This document shows positions 1 to 9,232 of a stretch of DNA of 64,000 nt, in pieces. Both the position numbers and the translations under genes were made by a program. The notes beneath the pieces are model-generated. The model had not been told where the DNA came from, searched no databases, and worked only from the letters and a program-made list of their open reading frames with translations. Source of the DNA: Lachnospiraceae bacterium (GTDB taxonomy: Bacteria; Bacteroidota; Bacteroidia; Bacteroidales; Muribaculaceae); contig JAMPGZ010000001.1 of assembly GCA_023663655.1 (NCBI GenBank), positions 35,671 to 99,670 of the forward strand. Direction: 5' to 3'. Position 1 is the stretch's first letter, and the number at the start of each line of letters is the position of its first letter.

Positions 1-290
1 CGAAGCTGCCGTCACGACCGGTATCGGGGATATGCATTCATTCCCCTTACGCTCCGAGAGCTCCCGACGACACCCCCTCCTTTACATATCTAAGAGAGGT
101 GCTACAAAAAAGAATTTTATCCGTAATTGTAGGGACTCGGTTCGAGCGTCCGCCATAACAAATTGAATATCAGATATGGTATTCTGACGCACGAGTCGTG
201 CGTCACTACATTGGGATGATTCTGAAGCACCGGCTTGCAGCAGTACTCTTGCGGTTCACACCGACAAGAGCAATGCTGCATCTGCATATA
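1..290. other. Left-edge region with no recognisable gene
   Basis: I see no convincing coding frame, tRNA or rRNA here. One plus-strand frame is open from the window edge to about position 102, but its composition does not look like a protein I recognise. The stretch holds one perfect inverted repeat, listed separately, and then the end of the minus-strand gene that stops at 291. Confidence 0.5.
185..205. repeat. Perfect 10-bp inverted repeat with 1-nt centre
   Basis: The arms TGACGCACGA and TCGTGCGTCA are exact reverse complements around a single G. It lies about 85 nt past the stop of the minus-strand DUF3857 gene. No T-run follows on either strand, so a classical intrinsic terminator is doubtful. 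A dimeric protein-binding site is the other possibility. Confidence 0.5.
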
Positions 291-2525
291 TTATCTCTTT
301 TCGAGTAGGAGCGTGAGAGTGTTGAAGTTAGCTGCTGCGTCGATGATGGAAAGCATCTTGTCCCAATGGGAGGATGGCATATCGACATTAGGTAGCTCGA
401 TAGTCGCGTTCACCAGAAGTTTTCCGTCGGAAATCTCGGCTTTCGTAGTGAAGCTGCCCGCTTCATTTGACACTTTTGTGTTCAATTTAGCCAATGATGA
501 TGGCGAAACTGTGTAGCCTTGTGGCAACTCTACGGAAATGTCGGTGATGTTGTCCTGAGGATAGGCGAGGAGTATGTTGTCGCCGGGGAGTCGTTTGCGT
601 TGTGAGGGTGCTATCTCAGGCTGTTTGCCGATGAGGTTTCCTATATTCAGGGTCAGGTTTCGCCCTGCCTTTTTCACGATTCCGTCCATTACATAGTCGG
701 CTGAATATGATATGGCGGAAGAGTCGGGGCACACTCCTACACCGGCGGCGATGATGTCATAGTCCTTGAATTCCTTGGGAGCCGAGCCATGATAGTCGGT
801 GGTCAGTTCACGTATTTTGTCGGCTTGCTCCTTTGATTGGTCGGCATTGCGTTCCATTCGTGCCTGCTTGTCTTTCTTTTTCTCTTTTCGCAGCATCTGC
901 GGGTCAGCGACCAAGCCGTCGCGGTTCAGATATTCAAGATATGCGTTCAGGAGATTGTCGGAAGTGAGTATTGAACCGGCAGCATCTTTTGAAGCTCCGA
1001 AAGCATCCACGCGGCGGTTGATGTTCATGTCGGTGCCATCGATGGTAGCTGTCACGGTCACGATGCGGCGGTTGTCGTAGGGTGAGTTCTGTGGCACTGT
1101 GAATCGGCGGTCTTCCGCTTCGCGTTCTTTTTTGGAGAGCTTGCGGTCATGGGCAAACATTGCCTGTTGTCCTTGGAGTGACGGCAGGATCTCTGACGAT
1201 GAATTGTAGCCACGGAAAGCGTTGGAATAAAATTGTTTGGTATCGGGAAGATACACGAAATACCATACATCGGCATAATTCGTCAGGCTGTCGATTGACA
1301 CATGGTTGCGTGGCGCCACCACACCTTTGCGTATATTCTTTATGTCAGCTTGGCGGAATGCGGCATCAAGCTCGTTGACGAAATCGCCCGGGTAATAACG
1401 GTATTTTCCGGTCATGTAGCTGAACACAAGTAGATTGTAGATGTATTCGGCAGTCTGTGCCTGAGTCCATTCCCCATCTTTGAATTTTTTCTTCACTGTC
1501 TTCATTGGATTCCCTTTGACGTCGGAGAGCTGTTTTTTTACTGACATCGTCATATCGGGAAAATTTTCCAGTCGCTCGATGCGGTCCGCGATTACTGTGG
1601 TTGCAGCGTCGGGATTTGCCTGCACACCGTCTTTACGGGCAAATTTCGGGGTGTATTGGTCGAAGCGGCGGTTGTAGATGAGCATTTCGATATGTGGTGA
1701 CTGTATCGCCGAGCTGTAGAGCATCTGCGGTTCCGCATCGAGAGGCTGCGCTATCTCGCCGGTTATGATGAAGTCCTTGTCAGGCCCCTGCTTTACCGAG
1801 AGTTCTGGCGCACCGTTGCGTTGCCGATATATGGTGGTAAGGTCATCATCGATCTTGCAGTTTATCGTGTAGGACAGCACCGGATAATCTTTTCTGAGCA
1901 TTATGTCGATGGCTTCAGGCTGGATATTTTTCAATGCAGTGTGAGTGAAGAGGAATATGTCGAGTTTGTCGCCAATCTCGAGCTCCGGTACTGCAAGTTT
2001 CTGTCTGTCGGCGTTGTTCTCTTTTTTCTGTTGCGACAGAATCACGAAATCATCGGTGGGAACTTCGATGATTTTTCCGTCGGGTTTTATGATGCGGACT
2101 CCGAGCACATATTTCCGTTCATCTTTTTCCTGGAAAAACCAGTCGCTTGATCCTGCTTTCACTGGCATATCATATTCGGAAAATTCTTCCAGCGCCGCCT
2201 TGTCATTGATGAGGACAAGAGTGCGGATGTAGTCGTCCATGTTTATCAACGCCACTTTTTTCAGGGGAATCAAAGCAGCGTTGCGGTCAAATCCTATGCC
2301 GGTCTTTTTCTTGGCGGAGATGTCTTTATGTGCCGCGAGCACCACCGCCGATTCATTTTTGTACTTTTCCGGGACTGCCGGTGGATTGATGAATTGCGGA
2401 AGCGAATCAGCCCACACTTCGGCACGCACCCGTGACGAATATTCCTTGTAGTCTGACACCTTGTCAGCGAGAGCCTGGATTGCGCATCCGGCAATTAAAA
2501 TGATGGATATAAGCACCTTTTTCAT
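291..2525 (-). CDS. Exported DUF3857-domain protein, transglutaminase-like fold without visible catalytic triad
   Basis: A 744-aa protein with an N-terminal signal peptide (MKKVLISIILIAGC, cleaved near ALA-DK), so it is probably periplasmic or surface-exposed. The first ~300 residues resemble DUF3857, which in Bacteroidota normally precedes a transglutaminase-like domain. In the expected transglutaminase region (about residues 350-430) I cannot find the Cys-containing GDCK-type motif that its neighbour has, so this copy may be a non-catalytic paralogue. The C-terminal ~150 residues look like a beta-rich domain. It lies 25 nt downstream of the second DUF3857 gene on the same strand, so the two are very likely co-transcribed. 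The substrate is unknown. Confidence 0.75.
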   Translation of the reverse strand: MKKVLISIILIAGCAIQALADKVSDYKEYSSRVRAEVWADSLPQFINPPAVPEKYKNESAVVLAAHKDISAKKKTGIGFDRNAALIPLKKVALINMDDYIRTLVLINDKAALEEFSEYDMPVKAGSSDWFFQEKDERKYVLGVRIIKPDGKIIEVPTDDFVILSQQKKENNADRQKLAVPELEIGDKLDIFLFTHTALKNIQPEAIDIMLRKDYPVLSYTINCKIDDDLTTIYRQRNGAPELSVKQGPDKDFIITGEIAQPLDAEPQMLYSSAIQSPHIEMLIYNRRFDQYTPKFARKDGVQANPDAATTVIADRIERLENFPDMTMSVKKQLSDVKGNPMKTVKKKFKDGEWTQAQTAEYIYNLLVFSYMTGKYRYYPGDFVNELDAAFRQADIKNIRKGVVAPRNHVSIDSLTNYADVWYFVYLPDTKQFYSNAFRGYNSSSEILPSLQGQQAMFAHDRKLSKKEREAEDRRFTVPQNSPYDNRRIVTVTATIDGTDMNINRRVDAFGASKDAAGSILTSDNLLNAYLEYLNRDGLVADPQMLRKEKKKDKQARMERNADQSKEQADKIRELTTDYHGSAPKEFKDYDIIAAGVGVCPDSSAISYSADYVMDGIVKKAGRNLTLNIGNLIGKQPEIAPSQRKRLPGDNILLAYPQDNITDISVELPQGYTVSPSSLAKLNTKVSNEAGSFTTKAEISDGKLLVNATIELPNVDMPSSHWDKMLSIIDAAANFNTLTLLLEKR

Positions 2526-2550
2526 AAAAGAGAAGTATTTGATTGTTGGT

Positions 2551-4434
2551 TTATTCTGATGAAAGCTCTATCTGATTTTTGCAGGCATTTTCCCATTGCG
2601 CGAGGCTCCTGTTCCACCCATCTATATCTTGGATGGCTATCATGGGATCGGTGATCTCCACTCTCTTCCGCATGATGACAGTGTCGGATGCCGGAGTTGA
2701 GAAATCACAGGAGAAGATGGCATGGGGAGTTACGGTTGAAAAGCTCTCCGGAAGGTGGGTGAGCCTTATACCGGGAGGTAATGTGAGGATGGACTCACGC
2801 ACTATCCTTCCGCGTCCCGGCAAGCGATAGGGCGATTGCCGGTCATGATTGTCAATGCGGTCAAGCGACACGCCGTTCTGAGCATTCAGCTCAATGTATA
2901 TCGCCTGTTCTGCGGTGGTGACAGCCTCTGAATTTTCAATCGGGGCTTCAATCACAGCTGTGCCCGATGCTGGGCTGACTTGTTTTGTAAGCGACTCAAC
3001 CGAAATGGAGCTGCGCCGCAACGGCACCAGGTCTATCGCCATATTCTCATCGATATACTTTTCCCCCTTGGCGCTGTAGATCGACAGATACGCCTCCTTG
3101 AAGTCGCCGCTCAAGGTGCGTGTCGCTGTTCCGTGAAGGCTTTTAAGATCAGACGAGAGGGTGTAGATGTAACTGACCGAGTCAGTGGCGGTTGCCGCAG
3201 GAGTGAGACGCGGCACTCGTATCATCGTGTAATTTCCGTCACTCTCCTTGGGCAGGAGGATTGCGTCTTTGCCCTGTATTGCCTCCGGAATGTGAGCGGC
3301 GGCAATGTATTCGTTGGTCGCGTCAAGATATAGCGTGTCGCCATTCTCGACAGCCACGCAGATGCCGTGGTCGGTGGCTGCAAGCGACGGTGTCTCGGCT
3401 ATGTCGAAAGCTATATTGTTTGTGCCTATGACAGCAGCTTTTGCGTCAATTCCTTCATGTTGCAGTAATGTCGCGAGCAGTAGCGCCATACCCTTGCAGT
3501 CACCGTAGCGTTTCCGCAGTACCTCGGCGGGTGTGTCGGGGCGGTGTCCGCTTTCCCCCTCTTCATAAGCCACATAACGGATATTTTTTTGTACCCATGA
3601 GTAGATTTTTTCAAGCCTTTGTCGAGGTGACAGTGAGTTATCTTCGCTGCAATACACATTTTCCTTTAGAAATGTGTCGATGTCGGGTATGTCGGTGTCG
3701 ACGCGGCTTATGTCGACGTGCCACTTGCAAAGGTCGTCGAGAGTGGGGAACCATCCTTTGATGAGTAGTATCGGGCGATAGAGAAACGGATTGGGAGTCC
3801 GGAATTCATCGGCGGCATTGATTGTGCCCTCAAGATTGTTAAGTTCATAGATGTACACGCGTGAACCGTCGGGCAGTTCTTCCATGTGGCGGCTTATTCC
3901 CGAGGAGCCGTCGGGAGTGAAATTGTGCTCCTCCACTGTTATGCCGGGATAATCGGGCGGAATGATTATCCGTGTCTCCTTGTGCTTGACCGGATATTGA
4001 TTGGAGAGGTGTAGGAATGAGAAAAACGCCGGATCGGTGACCGTGCGCTCAAATTGAGCTTTGCTCTTCTTCCCGGGTCCTTCAAGTTTCATGTCGAAGT
4101 AGCACACGCGGTTGTCGTCGTGAAACACATTGCGTGACGGCGCGCTTTCATAGCGTGCTTTTCCTTTGCCCGACGCTTTGTTGAGCTTCATGACATCGTT
4201 GTAGAAAACCGCCGGCTGGATATGCTCGCCGTAGCGGGTCGCCTCATAGACGTGGGAGATGTAGTTTTTTACGCAGGCTGGGTCGTTGCCTTTGGGCGGG
4301 ATGAATTGCCATGTTTCGGTGCCGTCAATCAACATCACATTATCATTGGGATGTGACATAGCGGTGAGATAAGCAAATGTCAGGATAACCCAAAAGCATC
4401 TCCGCCTTATTGACGCAGATGTCGCAAATTTCAT
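2551..4434 (-). CDS. Exported DUF3857/transglutaminase-like protein
   Basis: A 627-aa protein. The start is followed by a basic then hydrophobic segment (residues about 10-28), consistent with a signal peptide. DUF3857 occupies roughly residues 50-260. A transglutaminase-like core follows at about 280-400 with the Cys motif YGDCKGMALL, a downstream His (TDHGICV) and an Asp (YLDATNE), which together make the Cys-His-Asp triad typical of the family. The C-terminal third is beta-rich. It is the first gene of a two-gene minus-strand unit with the DUF3857 paralogue. Members of this family are presumed to act on periplasmic peptides or proteins, but the actual reaction is not established. Confidence 0.8.
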   Translation of the reverse strand: MKFATSASIRRRCFWVILTFAYLTAMSHPNDNVMLIDGTETWQFIPPKGNDPACVKNYISHVYEATRYGEHIQPAVFYNDVMKLNKASGKGKARYESAPSRNVFHDDNRVCYFDMKLEGPGKKSKAQFERTVTDPAFFSFLHLSNQYPVKHKETRIIIPPDYPGITVEEHNFTPDGSSGISRHMEELPDGSRVYIYELNNLEGTINAADEFRTPNPFLYRPILLIKGWFPTLDDLCKWHVDISRVDTDIPDIDTFLKENVYCSEDNSLSPRQRLEKIYSWVQKNIRYVAYEEGESGHRPDTPAEVLRKRYGDCKGMALLLATLLQHEGIDAKAAVIGTNNIAFDIAETPSLAATDHGICVAVENGDTLYLDATNEYIAAAHIPEAIQGKDAILLPKESDGNYTMIRVPRLTPAATATDSVSYIYTLSSDLKSLHGTATRTLSGDFKEAYLSIYSAKGEKYIDENMAIDLVPLRRSSISVESLTKQVSPASGTAVIEAPIENSEAVTTAEQAIYIELNAQNGVSLDRIDNHDRQSPYRLPGRGRIVRESILTLPPGIRLTHLPESFSTVTPHAIFSCDFSTPASDTVIMRKRVEITDPMIAIQDIDGWNRSLAQWENACKNQIELSSE

Positions 4435-4725
4435 AAAGGGATTTGTTTGGTGGATATAATCGATTGGTCTACATTTCTTTAGCTTTGAAAGAAATGGGGG
4501 GGGGTAGGAGAGAGGGCGTAGTCATTGGCACAGGAAAATTAGGAGGTTATTCGCAAATATAATCAAAGATTCCGATATAATGAAAAAATATTCACGAAAA
4601 TCCGGAATATTTATTATATATGAGGTCGCACATATTGTTGAGGGTTAGTTGTTGGGGGCGAACTGAGGAGGGGGGTGCGGCGTTTATTTATAAAGGTTTT
4701 TTATGCTTTTATAAATTGCGACGGG
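4435..4725. other. Divergent intergenic region between the DUF3857 unit and the AspT/YidE-type gene
   Basis: This AT-rich stretch should contain both divergent promoters. I found no clean TTTG/TAnnTTTG pair on either strand. It contains a 9-G homopolymer (4496-4504) and a small dyad (AATATTC...GAATATT) near 4589-4613. No RNA gene is visible. Confidence 0.4.
4496..4504. repeat. Nine-G homopolymer tract in a divergent promoter region
   Basis: An uninterrupted run of nine G lies about 65 nt upstream of the minus-strand DUF3857 start and about 220 nt upstream of the plus-strand transporter start. Such tracts are slippage-prone and between divergent genes could alter promoter spacing. That is only an inference here. 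Confidence 0.7.
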
Positions 4726-6429
4726 ATGATAGATTATATCGTTGAAATATTGAGGGATTACCCGGCGGTGGCGCTGTTCTTGACTGTCGGTGTCGGATTT
4801 TTGTTGGGGCGTTTACGTTATAAATCTTTTACGCTCGGGAGCGTGACTGCGGTGCTCTTGGTGGGTGTTTTTGTGGGGCAGTTGCACATCCCCATGTCAG
4901 GACCGTTGAAGACGGTATTTTTCATGATGTTCCTGTTTTCGGTAGGCTATAGCGTGGGACCGCAATTTTTCCGTGCTCTGCGAGGATCGGGATTGAAGCA
5001 GGCATTGTTTGCCGTGCTGATGAGCGGCTGTTGTTTTGGCGTCACACTTGTCATATCGCTGTTGCTCTCTTATTCTCCCGGTGTTGCCACGGGTCTGTTT
5101 TCAGGGTCTCAAACCTGTTCGGCAGTGCTCGGACTTGGTAGCGAGGCTATCTCCAAATTGCCGCTTGAGGCAGGGATGAAGTCGCAGGAACTTAATATGA
5201 TACCGCTGTGTTATGCGGTGACTTACATCTTCGGCACATTTGGCACGGTGGTTATCCTCGGATCATTCGGACCTCGGTTGCTTGGCGGTCTTGATAAGGT
5301 GAAACACGCTACCAAGATGCTTGAAAAGCAGATGAACGACACCTCATGGGAAAATGATCCGGCAAATATCACGGCGCTGCGTCCGGTAACCTACAGGGCG
5401 TATCGTGTGGAAAATGATTTTTTCAATTCCGGCAAACAAGTCCATGAGGTCGAGGAGTATCTTGCCGATGCAGGTGTGCCGGTGTTCGTCGACCGGGTGA
5501 GGAGCCGGGGAAAGATTTACAATGCCGTGCGGAACCGTGTGATAAAAGCGGGCGACGTGATAGTGTTGTGCGGACGGCGTGAGTATATGGTGAATGACGG
5601 TGGGCTTATCGGTCCTGAGGTGTCGGATGCCAAGTTGCTCAATTATCCTGTGAAGAGAGTGCCGGTGCTTGTCACTAAGGATGAGGTGATAGGCATGAAG
5701 CTGTCCAAGCTCCTTGAGATGAGGTATATGCACTCTGTAAATGTCAGAAATATCAAACGTGACGGCAGGGAGGTGAATCCGGTCGATGATCCCACGGTGG
5801 AGAAGGGTGACGTGATGACGCTTGTGGGGTCGCACACGGCGTTGACAAACTCGGCTTCTCACATAGGGCACATGGATATGCCGACTGTGGCGAGCGACCT
5901 CATGTTTGTGGGTCTTGCCATTTTCGTGGGAGGAGTCTTCGGCGCCATGACGTTGATGATAGGCAGCATCCCTGTGAGTTTCGGCACCAGCGGCGGCGCG
6001 CTTATCGCCGGTCTTGTGTTCGGCTGGTTGAGATCCAAGCGTCCCACCTATGGGCATATCCCCGACTCGGCGATATGGCTTATGAACAATCTTGGGCTCA
6101 ACGTGTTTGTCGCCACTATTGGCATAGAATCGGGGCCCACCTTCGTTGAAGGTATCCGTGCCGTGGGACCCATGATTTTCGTAGCCGGTATTATCGCCAC
6201 CACTCTGCCGGTGCTGTTTGGGGTGTGGATGGGGCATAAAGTGTTTAAGTTCAATCCGGCGATAACGCTGGGCTGCTGTGCCGGATCCCGCACGAGCACC
6301 GCCTCGCTCGGAGCCGTGCAGAACACTCTCGGAAGCACCGTTCCCGCGATAGGCTATACGGTGACCTACGCCGTGAGCAATCTTCTGCTCGTGGTGTGGG
6401 GCGTGGCTCTGGTGACTATTTTGACTTAG
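4726..6429 (+). CDS. AspT/YidE-type membrane protein with central RCK_C (TrkA-C) domains
   Basis: A 567-aa protein from the ATG at 4726. A longer frame begins at a GTG at 4675, but that would add a 17-residue extension before the first membrane segment, so I prefer 4726. Architecture: about five N-terminal transmembrane helices, a soluble middle with two TrkA-C-like domains (about residues 190-370), then about five more helices. The two membrane halves carry the internal repeat motif of the family, GSQTCSAVLG in the first and GSRTSTASLG in the second. This is the aspartate:alanine exchanger/YidE duplication family. The substrate cannot be read from sequence. A second, diverged member is at 41875-43536. 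Confidence 0.8.
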   Translation: MIDYIVEILRDYPAVALFLTVGVGFLLGRLRYKSFTLGSVTAVLLVGVFVGQLHIPMSGPLKTVFFMMFLFSVGYSVGPQFFRALRGSGLKQALFAVLMSGCCFGVTLVISLLLSYSPGVATGLFSGSQTCSAVLGLGSEAISKLPLEAGMKSQELNMIPLCYAVTYIFGTFGTVVILGSFGPRLLGGLDKVKHATKMLEKQMNDTSWENDPANITALRPVTYRAYRVENDFFNSGKQVHEVEEYLADAGVPVFVDRVRSRGKIYNAVRNRVIKAGDVIVLCGRREYMVNDGGLIGPEVSDAKLLNYPVKRVPVLVTKDEVIGMKLSKLLEMRYMHSVNVRNIKRDGREVNPVDDPTVEKGDVMTLVGSHTALTNSASHIGHMDMPTVASDLMFVGLAIFVGGVFGAMTLMIGSIPVSFGTSGGALIAGLVFGWLRSKRPTYGHIPDSAIWLMNNLGLNVFVATIGIESGPTFVEGIRAVGPMIFVAGIIATTLPVLFGVWMGHKVFKFNPAITLGCCAGSRTSTASLGAVQNTLGSTVPAIGYTVTYAVSNLLLVVWGVALVTILT

Positions 6430-6442
6430 TGACGTTCTTATT

Positions 6443-6473
6443 TTTGCGGTTACGTGGAAATGTTGTATTTTTG
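6443..6473 (+). promoter_or_regulatory. Bacteroidota-type promoter for phoH-purC-menG
   Basis: TTTG at 6443-6446, a 19-nt spacer, then TATTTTTG at 6466-6473. This matches the -33/-7 consensus (TTTG and TAnnTTTG). It lies just past the upstream stop codon and 18 nt before the phoH ATG. Confidence 0.65.
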
Positions 6474-6491
6474 TACTCAACTCAACTACTG

Positions 6492-7475
6492 ATGATAGAA
6501 AGGATAATTATCATAGAAAATGTGGATCCGGTAAGTTTCTACGGGGTCAATAACTGTAATATGCAGCTTATCCGCAATCTGTTTCCCAAACTGCGGATGG
6601 CGGCTCGCGGTCAAATCATAAAGGTGATTGGCGATCAGGAGGAAACCGCTCTTTTTGAAAAGAAGATAAAGGAGCTTGAGGAGTATTGTTCCAAGTACAA
6701 TAAACTCACCGAGGATGTGATCCTTGACATTGTAAAGGGGAAGGCTCCCAAAGAGATGCCCAAGGACAGCGTCATAATCTACGGGGTCAACGGCAAACCG
6801 ATCACCGCACGGTCGGCAAATCAACAACTTTTGGTCGATTCGGTGACAAAGAATGATCTCACATTCGCCCTGGGTCCTGCCGGAACCGGTAAGACCTATA
6901 TCGCCATTGCTCTTGCCGTGAGGGCGTTGAAGAACCGTGAGGTGCGCAAGATAATCCTTTCGCGTCCTGCTGTTGAAGCGGGAGAGAAACTTGGCTTCCT
7001 GCCGGGAGACATGAAAGACAAGATCGATCCGTATCTTCAGCCGCTTTATGATGCCCTTGAAGATATGATTCCGGCTGTGAAACTCAAGGAATACATGGAG
7101 ACCAACGTGATCCAGATAGCTCCGCTTGCATTCATGCGCGGCCGCACCCTTAACGACGCGGTGATTGTGCTTGATGAGGCGCAGAACACCACTACCCACC
7201 AGATAAAGATGTTCCTGACGCGTCTTGGCATGAACGCCAAGATGATAATCACCGGCGACATCACCCAGATCGACCTCCCCCGCAGCACCGTTTCGGGACT
7301 TGTGCAGGCGCTTAAGGTGCTCAAGGACGTGCCGGGAGTGGGCATGGTGGAGTTTGGCAAGAAGGATATAGTGCGCCACCAGCTTGTGCAGCGCATAGTG
7401 GAGGCATATCAGCAGTGGGATGACCGGCAGAAATTGACAGAAAACCAAAATAACAAGAACAACGAGAATGATTAA
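6492..7475 (+). CDS. phoH: PhoH-family ATPase
   Basis: A 327-aa protein from the ATG at 6492. The open frame extends upstream to 6396, but that would place the start before the promoter and inside the preceding gene. An N-terminal RNA-binding-like segment (about residues 1-110) is followed by the PhoH P-loop ATPase with Walker A GPAGTGKT and Walker [11 protein letters not shown]. The length fits PhoH/YbeZ proteins, which act in RNA metabolism and ribosome maturation, often with YbeY. No ybeY is adjacent here. Its stop overlaps the purC start (ATGATTAA), so translation is probably coupled. Confidence 0.9.
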   Translation: MIERIIIIENVDPVSFYGVNNCNMQLIRNLFPKLRMAARGQIIKVIGDQEETALFEKKIKELEEYCSKYNKLTEDVILDIVKGKAPKEMPKDSVIIYGVNGKPITARSANQQLLVDSVTKNDLTFALGPAGTGKTYIAIALAVRALKNREVRKIILSRPAVEAGEKLGFLPGDMKDKIDPYLQPLYDALEDMIPAVKLKEYMETNVIQIAPLAFMRGRTLNDAVIVLDEAQNTTTHQIKMFLTRLGMNAKMIITGDITQIDLPRSTVSGLVQALKVLKDVPGVGMVEFGKKDIVRHQLVQRIVEAYQQWDDRQKLTENQNNKNNEND

Positions 7476-8415
7476 AACTCTTACAAAAACCGATTTTAAT
7501 TTTCCGGGACAGAAAAGCGTATATCACGGAAAAGTGCGTGACGTGTATGACATCAACGACGATCTGATGGTGATGGTCGCTACTGACCGTATTTCGGCGT
7601 TTGACGTGATTTTGCCCAAGGGCATCCCTTACAAGGGACAGGTGTTGAACCAGATCGCCGCCAAATTCCTTGACGCTACCGCCGACATCGTGCCCAACTG
7701 GAAGCTCGCCACTCCCGATCCGATGGTGACTGTGGGACTTAAGTGTGAGGGATTCCGCGTGGAAATGATCATACGCGGTTATCTCACCGGAAGCGCTTGG
7801 CGCGACTATCAGAACGGCGTGCGTGAGATATGCGGCGTGAAGCTCCCTGAAGGCATGAAGGAGAACGAGCGTTTCCCCAAGCCTATCATCACCCCTACCA
7901 CCAAGGCAGAGGCAGGACATGACGAAAACATCTCCCGCGAGGAGATCATCGCCCAGGGTATCGTCGACAAGGATGATTACGAGACCATGGAGCGTTACAC
8001 CCGTATGCTTTTCCAGCGCGGTTCAGAGATTGCCGCTGAAAAGGGATTGATTCTCGTGGACACCAAATATGAATTTGGCAAACGTGACGGCAAGGTGTAT
8101 CTGATTGACGAGATCCACACCCCCGACTCTTCACGCTATTTCTATGCCGACGGCTACGAGGAGCGTTTCGCCAAGGGTGAGCCTCAGCGTCAGCTCTCCA
8201 AGGAATTTGTGCGCCAGTGGCTCATTGAACATGACTTCATGGGCAAAGCCGGTCAGCAGGTTCCGGAGATGACCGATGAATTCTGTGAGTCGGTAAGCGA
8301 TCGCTATATCGAGCTTTACGAGCACATCACCGGCGAAAAATTCGTGAGAGGCGATGAGGGCGATCTCGCTAAGCGCATCGAAGAGAACGTGACAAAATAT
8401 CTTGCATCACGCTAA
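7468..8415 (+). CDS. purC: Phosphoribosylaminoimidazole-succinocarboxamide synthase
   Basis: A 315-aa SAICAR synthetase of de novo purine synthesis, joining CAIR and aspartate with ATP. The N-terminal motifs GKVRDVYDI and [12 protein letters not shown] are characteristic, as are [10 protein letters not shown] and the C-terminal KYEFGK...[13 protein letters not shown] block. The length matches the long bacterial/plant-like form (about 310 aa) rather than the 240-aa E. coli form. The start overlaps the phoH stop by 8 nt, and the stop is followed after 3 nt by the methyltransferase gene, so the three genes form one transcription unit. Confidence 0.95.
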   Translation: MIKTLTKTDFNFPGQKSVYHGKVRDVYDINDDLMVMVATDRISAFDVILPKGIPYKGQVLNQIAAKFLDATADIVPNWKLATPDPMVTVGLKCEGFRVEMIIRGYLTGSAWRDYQNGVREICGVKLPEGMKENERFPKPIITPTTKAEAGHDENISREEIIAQGIVDKDDYETMERYTRMLFQRGSEIAAEKGLILVDTKYEFGKRDGKVYLIDEIHTPDSSRYFYADGYEERFAKGEPQRQLSKEFVRQWLIEHDFMGKAGQQVPEMTDEFCESVSDRYIELYEHITGEKFVRGDEGDLAKRIEENVTKYLASR

Positions 8416-8418
8416 ATC

Positions 8419-9156
8419 ATGGAAGTAAAAGCCGAGAAGATAAATCCCTACGATGACAGCCGCTGCAAGACGGAGCAGGTGAGAGAAATGTTTGACTCCA
8501 TCGCTCCGGCATACGACTTCATGAACAGGATGATGACTTTCGGCATCGACAAGCTGTGGAGGCTGCGCGCGGTCAATATGCTGCGTCGCAAGTCTCCACA
8601 GCATATTTTAGATGTGGCGACCGGCACCGGTGACCTCGCCATGCTAATGTTCAAGAAACTGCGTCCCGGACGCATCACCGGAATAGATCTCAGCCCCGGA
8701 ATGATAGCGGTGGCTGAAAAGAAGGTGGCTGACGCCGGACTTGACGGCGCCATCAGGTTCATGAACGAGGATTGCCTCGACCTGCCTTTCGCTCCTGAGG
8801 TGTTTGACTGCATAACCGTAGCCTACGGGGTGAGGAATTTTGAGCATCTTGATCGCGGCTATGCCGAGATGTATCGTGTGATGCAACGCGGCGGCACCTT
8901 GTGTGTGATCGAGTTGTCGACACCTCGCTCTCCGCTGGTTAAGCCGTTCTATAAATTCTATACCCGCCATATTATCCCTTGGGTTGGAAAAGCGGTCTCA
9001 CGCGATGTGAGAGCTTATTCCTATCTTCCTGAAAGCATCGCCGCTGTTCCACAGGGCGAGGAGATGCTGCAGCTCATCCGCGAAGCCGGATTCAAGAATT
9101 GCCGCTGCCGCCGCTTCACTTTCGGCACCTGCTCCGTGTATCTCGCCGAGAAATAA
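8419..9156 (+). CDS. ubiE: Demethylmenaquinone/ubiquinone biosynthesis methyltransferase
   Basis: A 245-aa class I SAM methyltransferase of the UbiE/MenG (COQ5) family. The SAM-binding motif VATGTGDLAM is at about residue 57, DLSPGM follows, and the family blocks ELSTPRSPLVKPFYKFY and the C-terminal FGTCSVY are present. Bacteroidales respire with menaquinone, so the likely reaction is C-methylation of demethylmenaquinone (MenG function). It is the third gene of the phoH-purC operon. Confidence 0.92.
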   Translation: MEVKAEKINPYDDSRCKTEQVREMFDSIAPAYDFMNRMMTFGIDKLWRLRAVNMLRRKSPQHILDVATGTGDLAMLMFKKLRPGRITGIDLSPGMIAVAEKKVADAGLDGAIRFMNEDCLDLPFAPEVFDCITVAYGVRNFEHLDRGYAEMYRVMQRGGTLCVIELSTPRSPLVKPFYKFYTRHIIPWVGKAVSRDVRAYSYLPESIAAVPQGEEMLQLIREAGFKNCRCRRFTFGTCSVYLAEK

Positions 9157-9200
9157 GCGAGATGCTTTTCCCGAAATTCGGATTATTCCGTTAAATTGCT

Positions 9201-9208
9201 TAAATTTG
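9201..9208 (+). promoter_or_regulatory. -7 element upstream of the DUF3078 gene
   Basis: TAAATTTG matches TAnnTTTG and lies 24 nt before the ATG. The -33 position has only a weak TTCG-like sequence, so confidence is moderate. Confidence 0.45.
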
Positions 9209-9232
9209 TATCGGATAATAAACTCATCATTT

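Noticed and set aside
1-102. Plus-strand reading frame entering from the window edge
   Set aside because: Too short and with no recognisable protein features.
130-165. tRNA 3' half (GGTTCGAGC resembles a T-loop)
   Set aside because: The flanking bases do not form a T-stem or acceptor stem and no anticodon arm can be drawn.
5344-6480. 378-aa minus-strand frame opposite the AspT/YidE-type gene
   Set aside because: Antisense shadow; composition dominated by His, Arg and Gly from the complementary codons.
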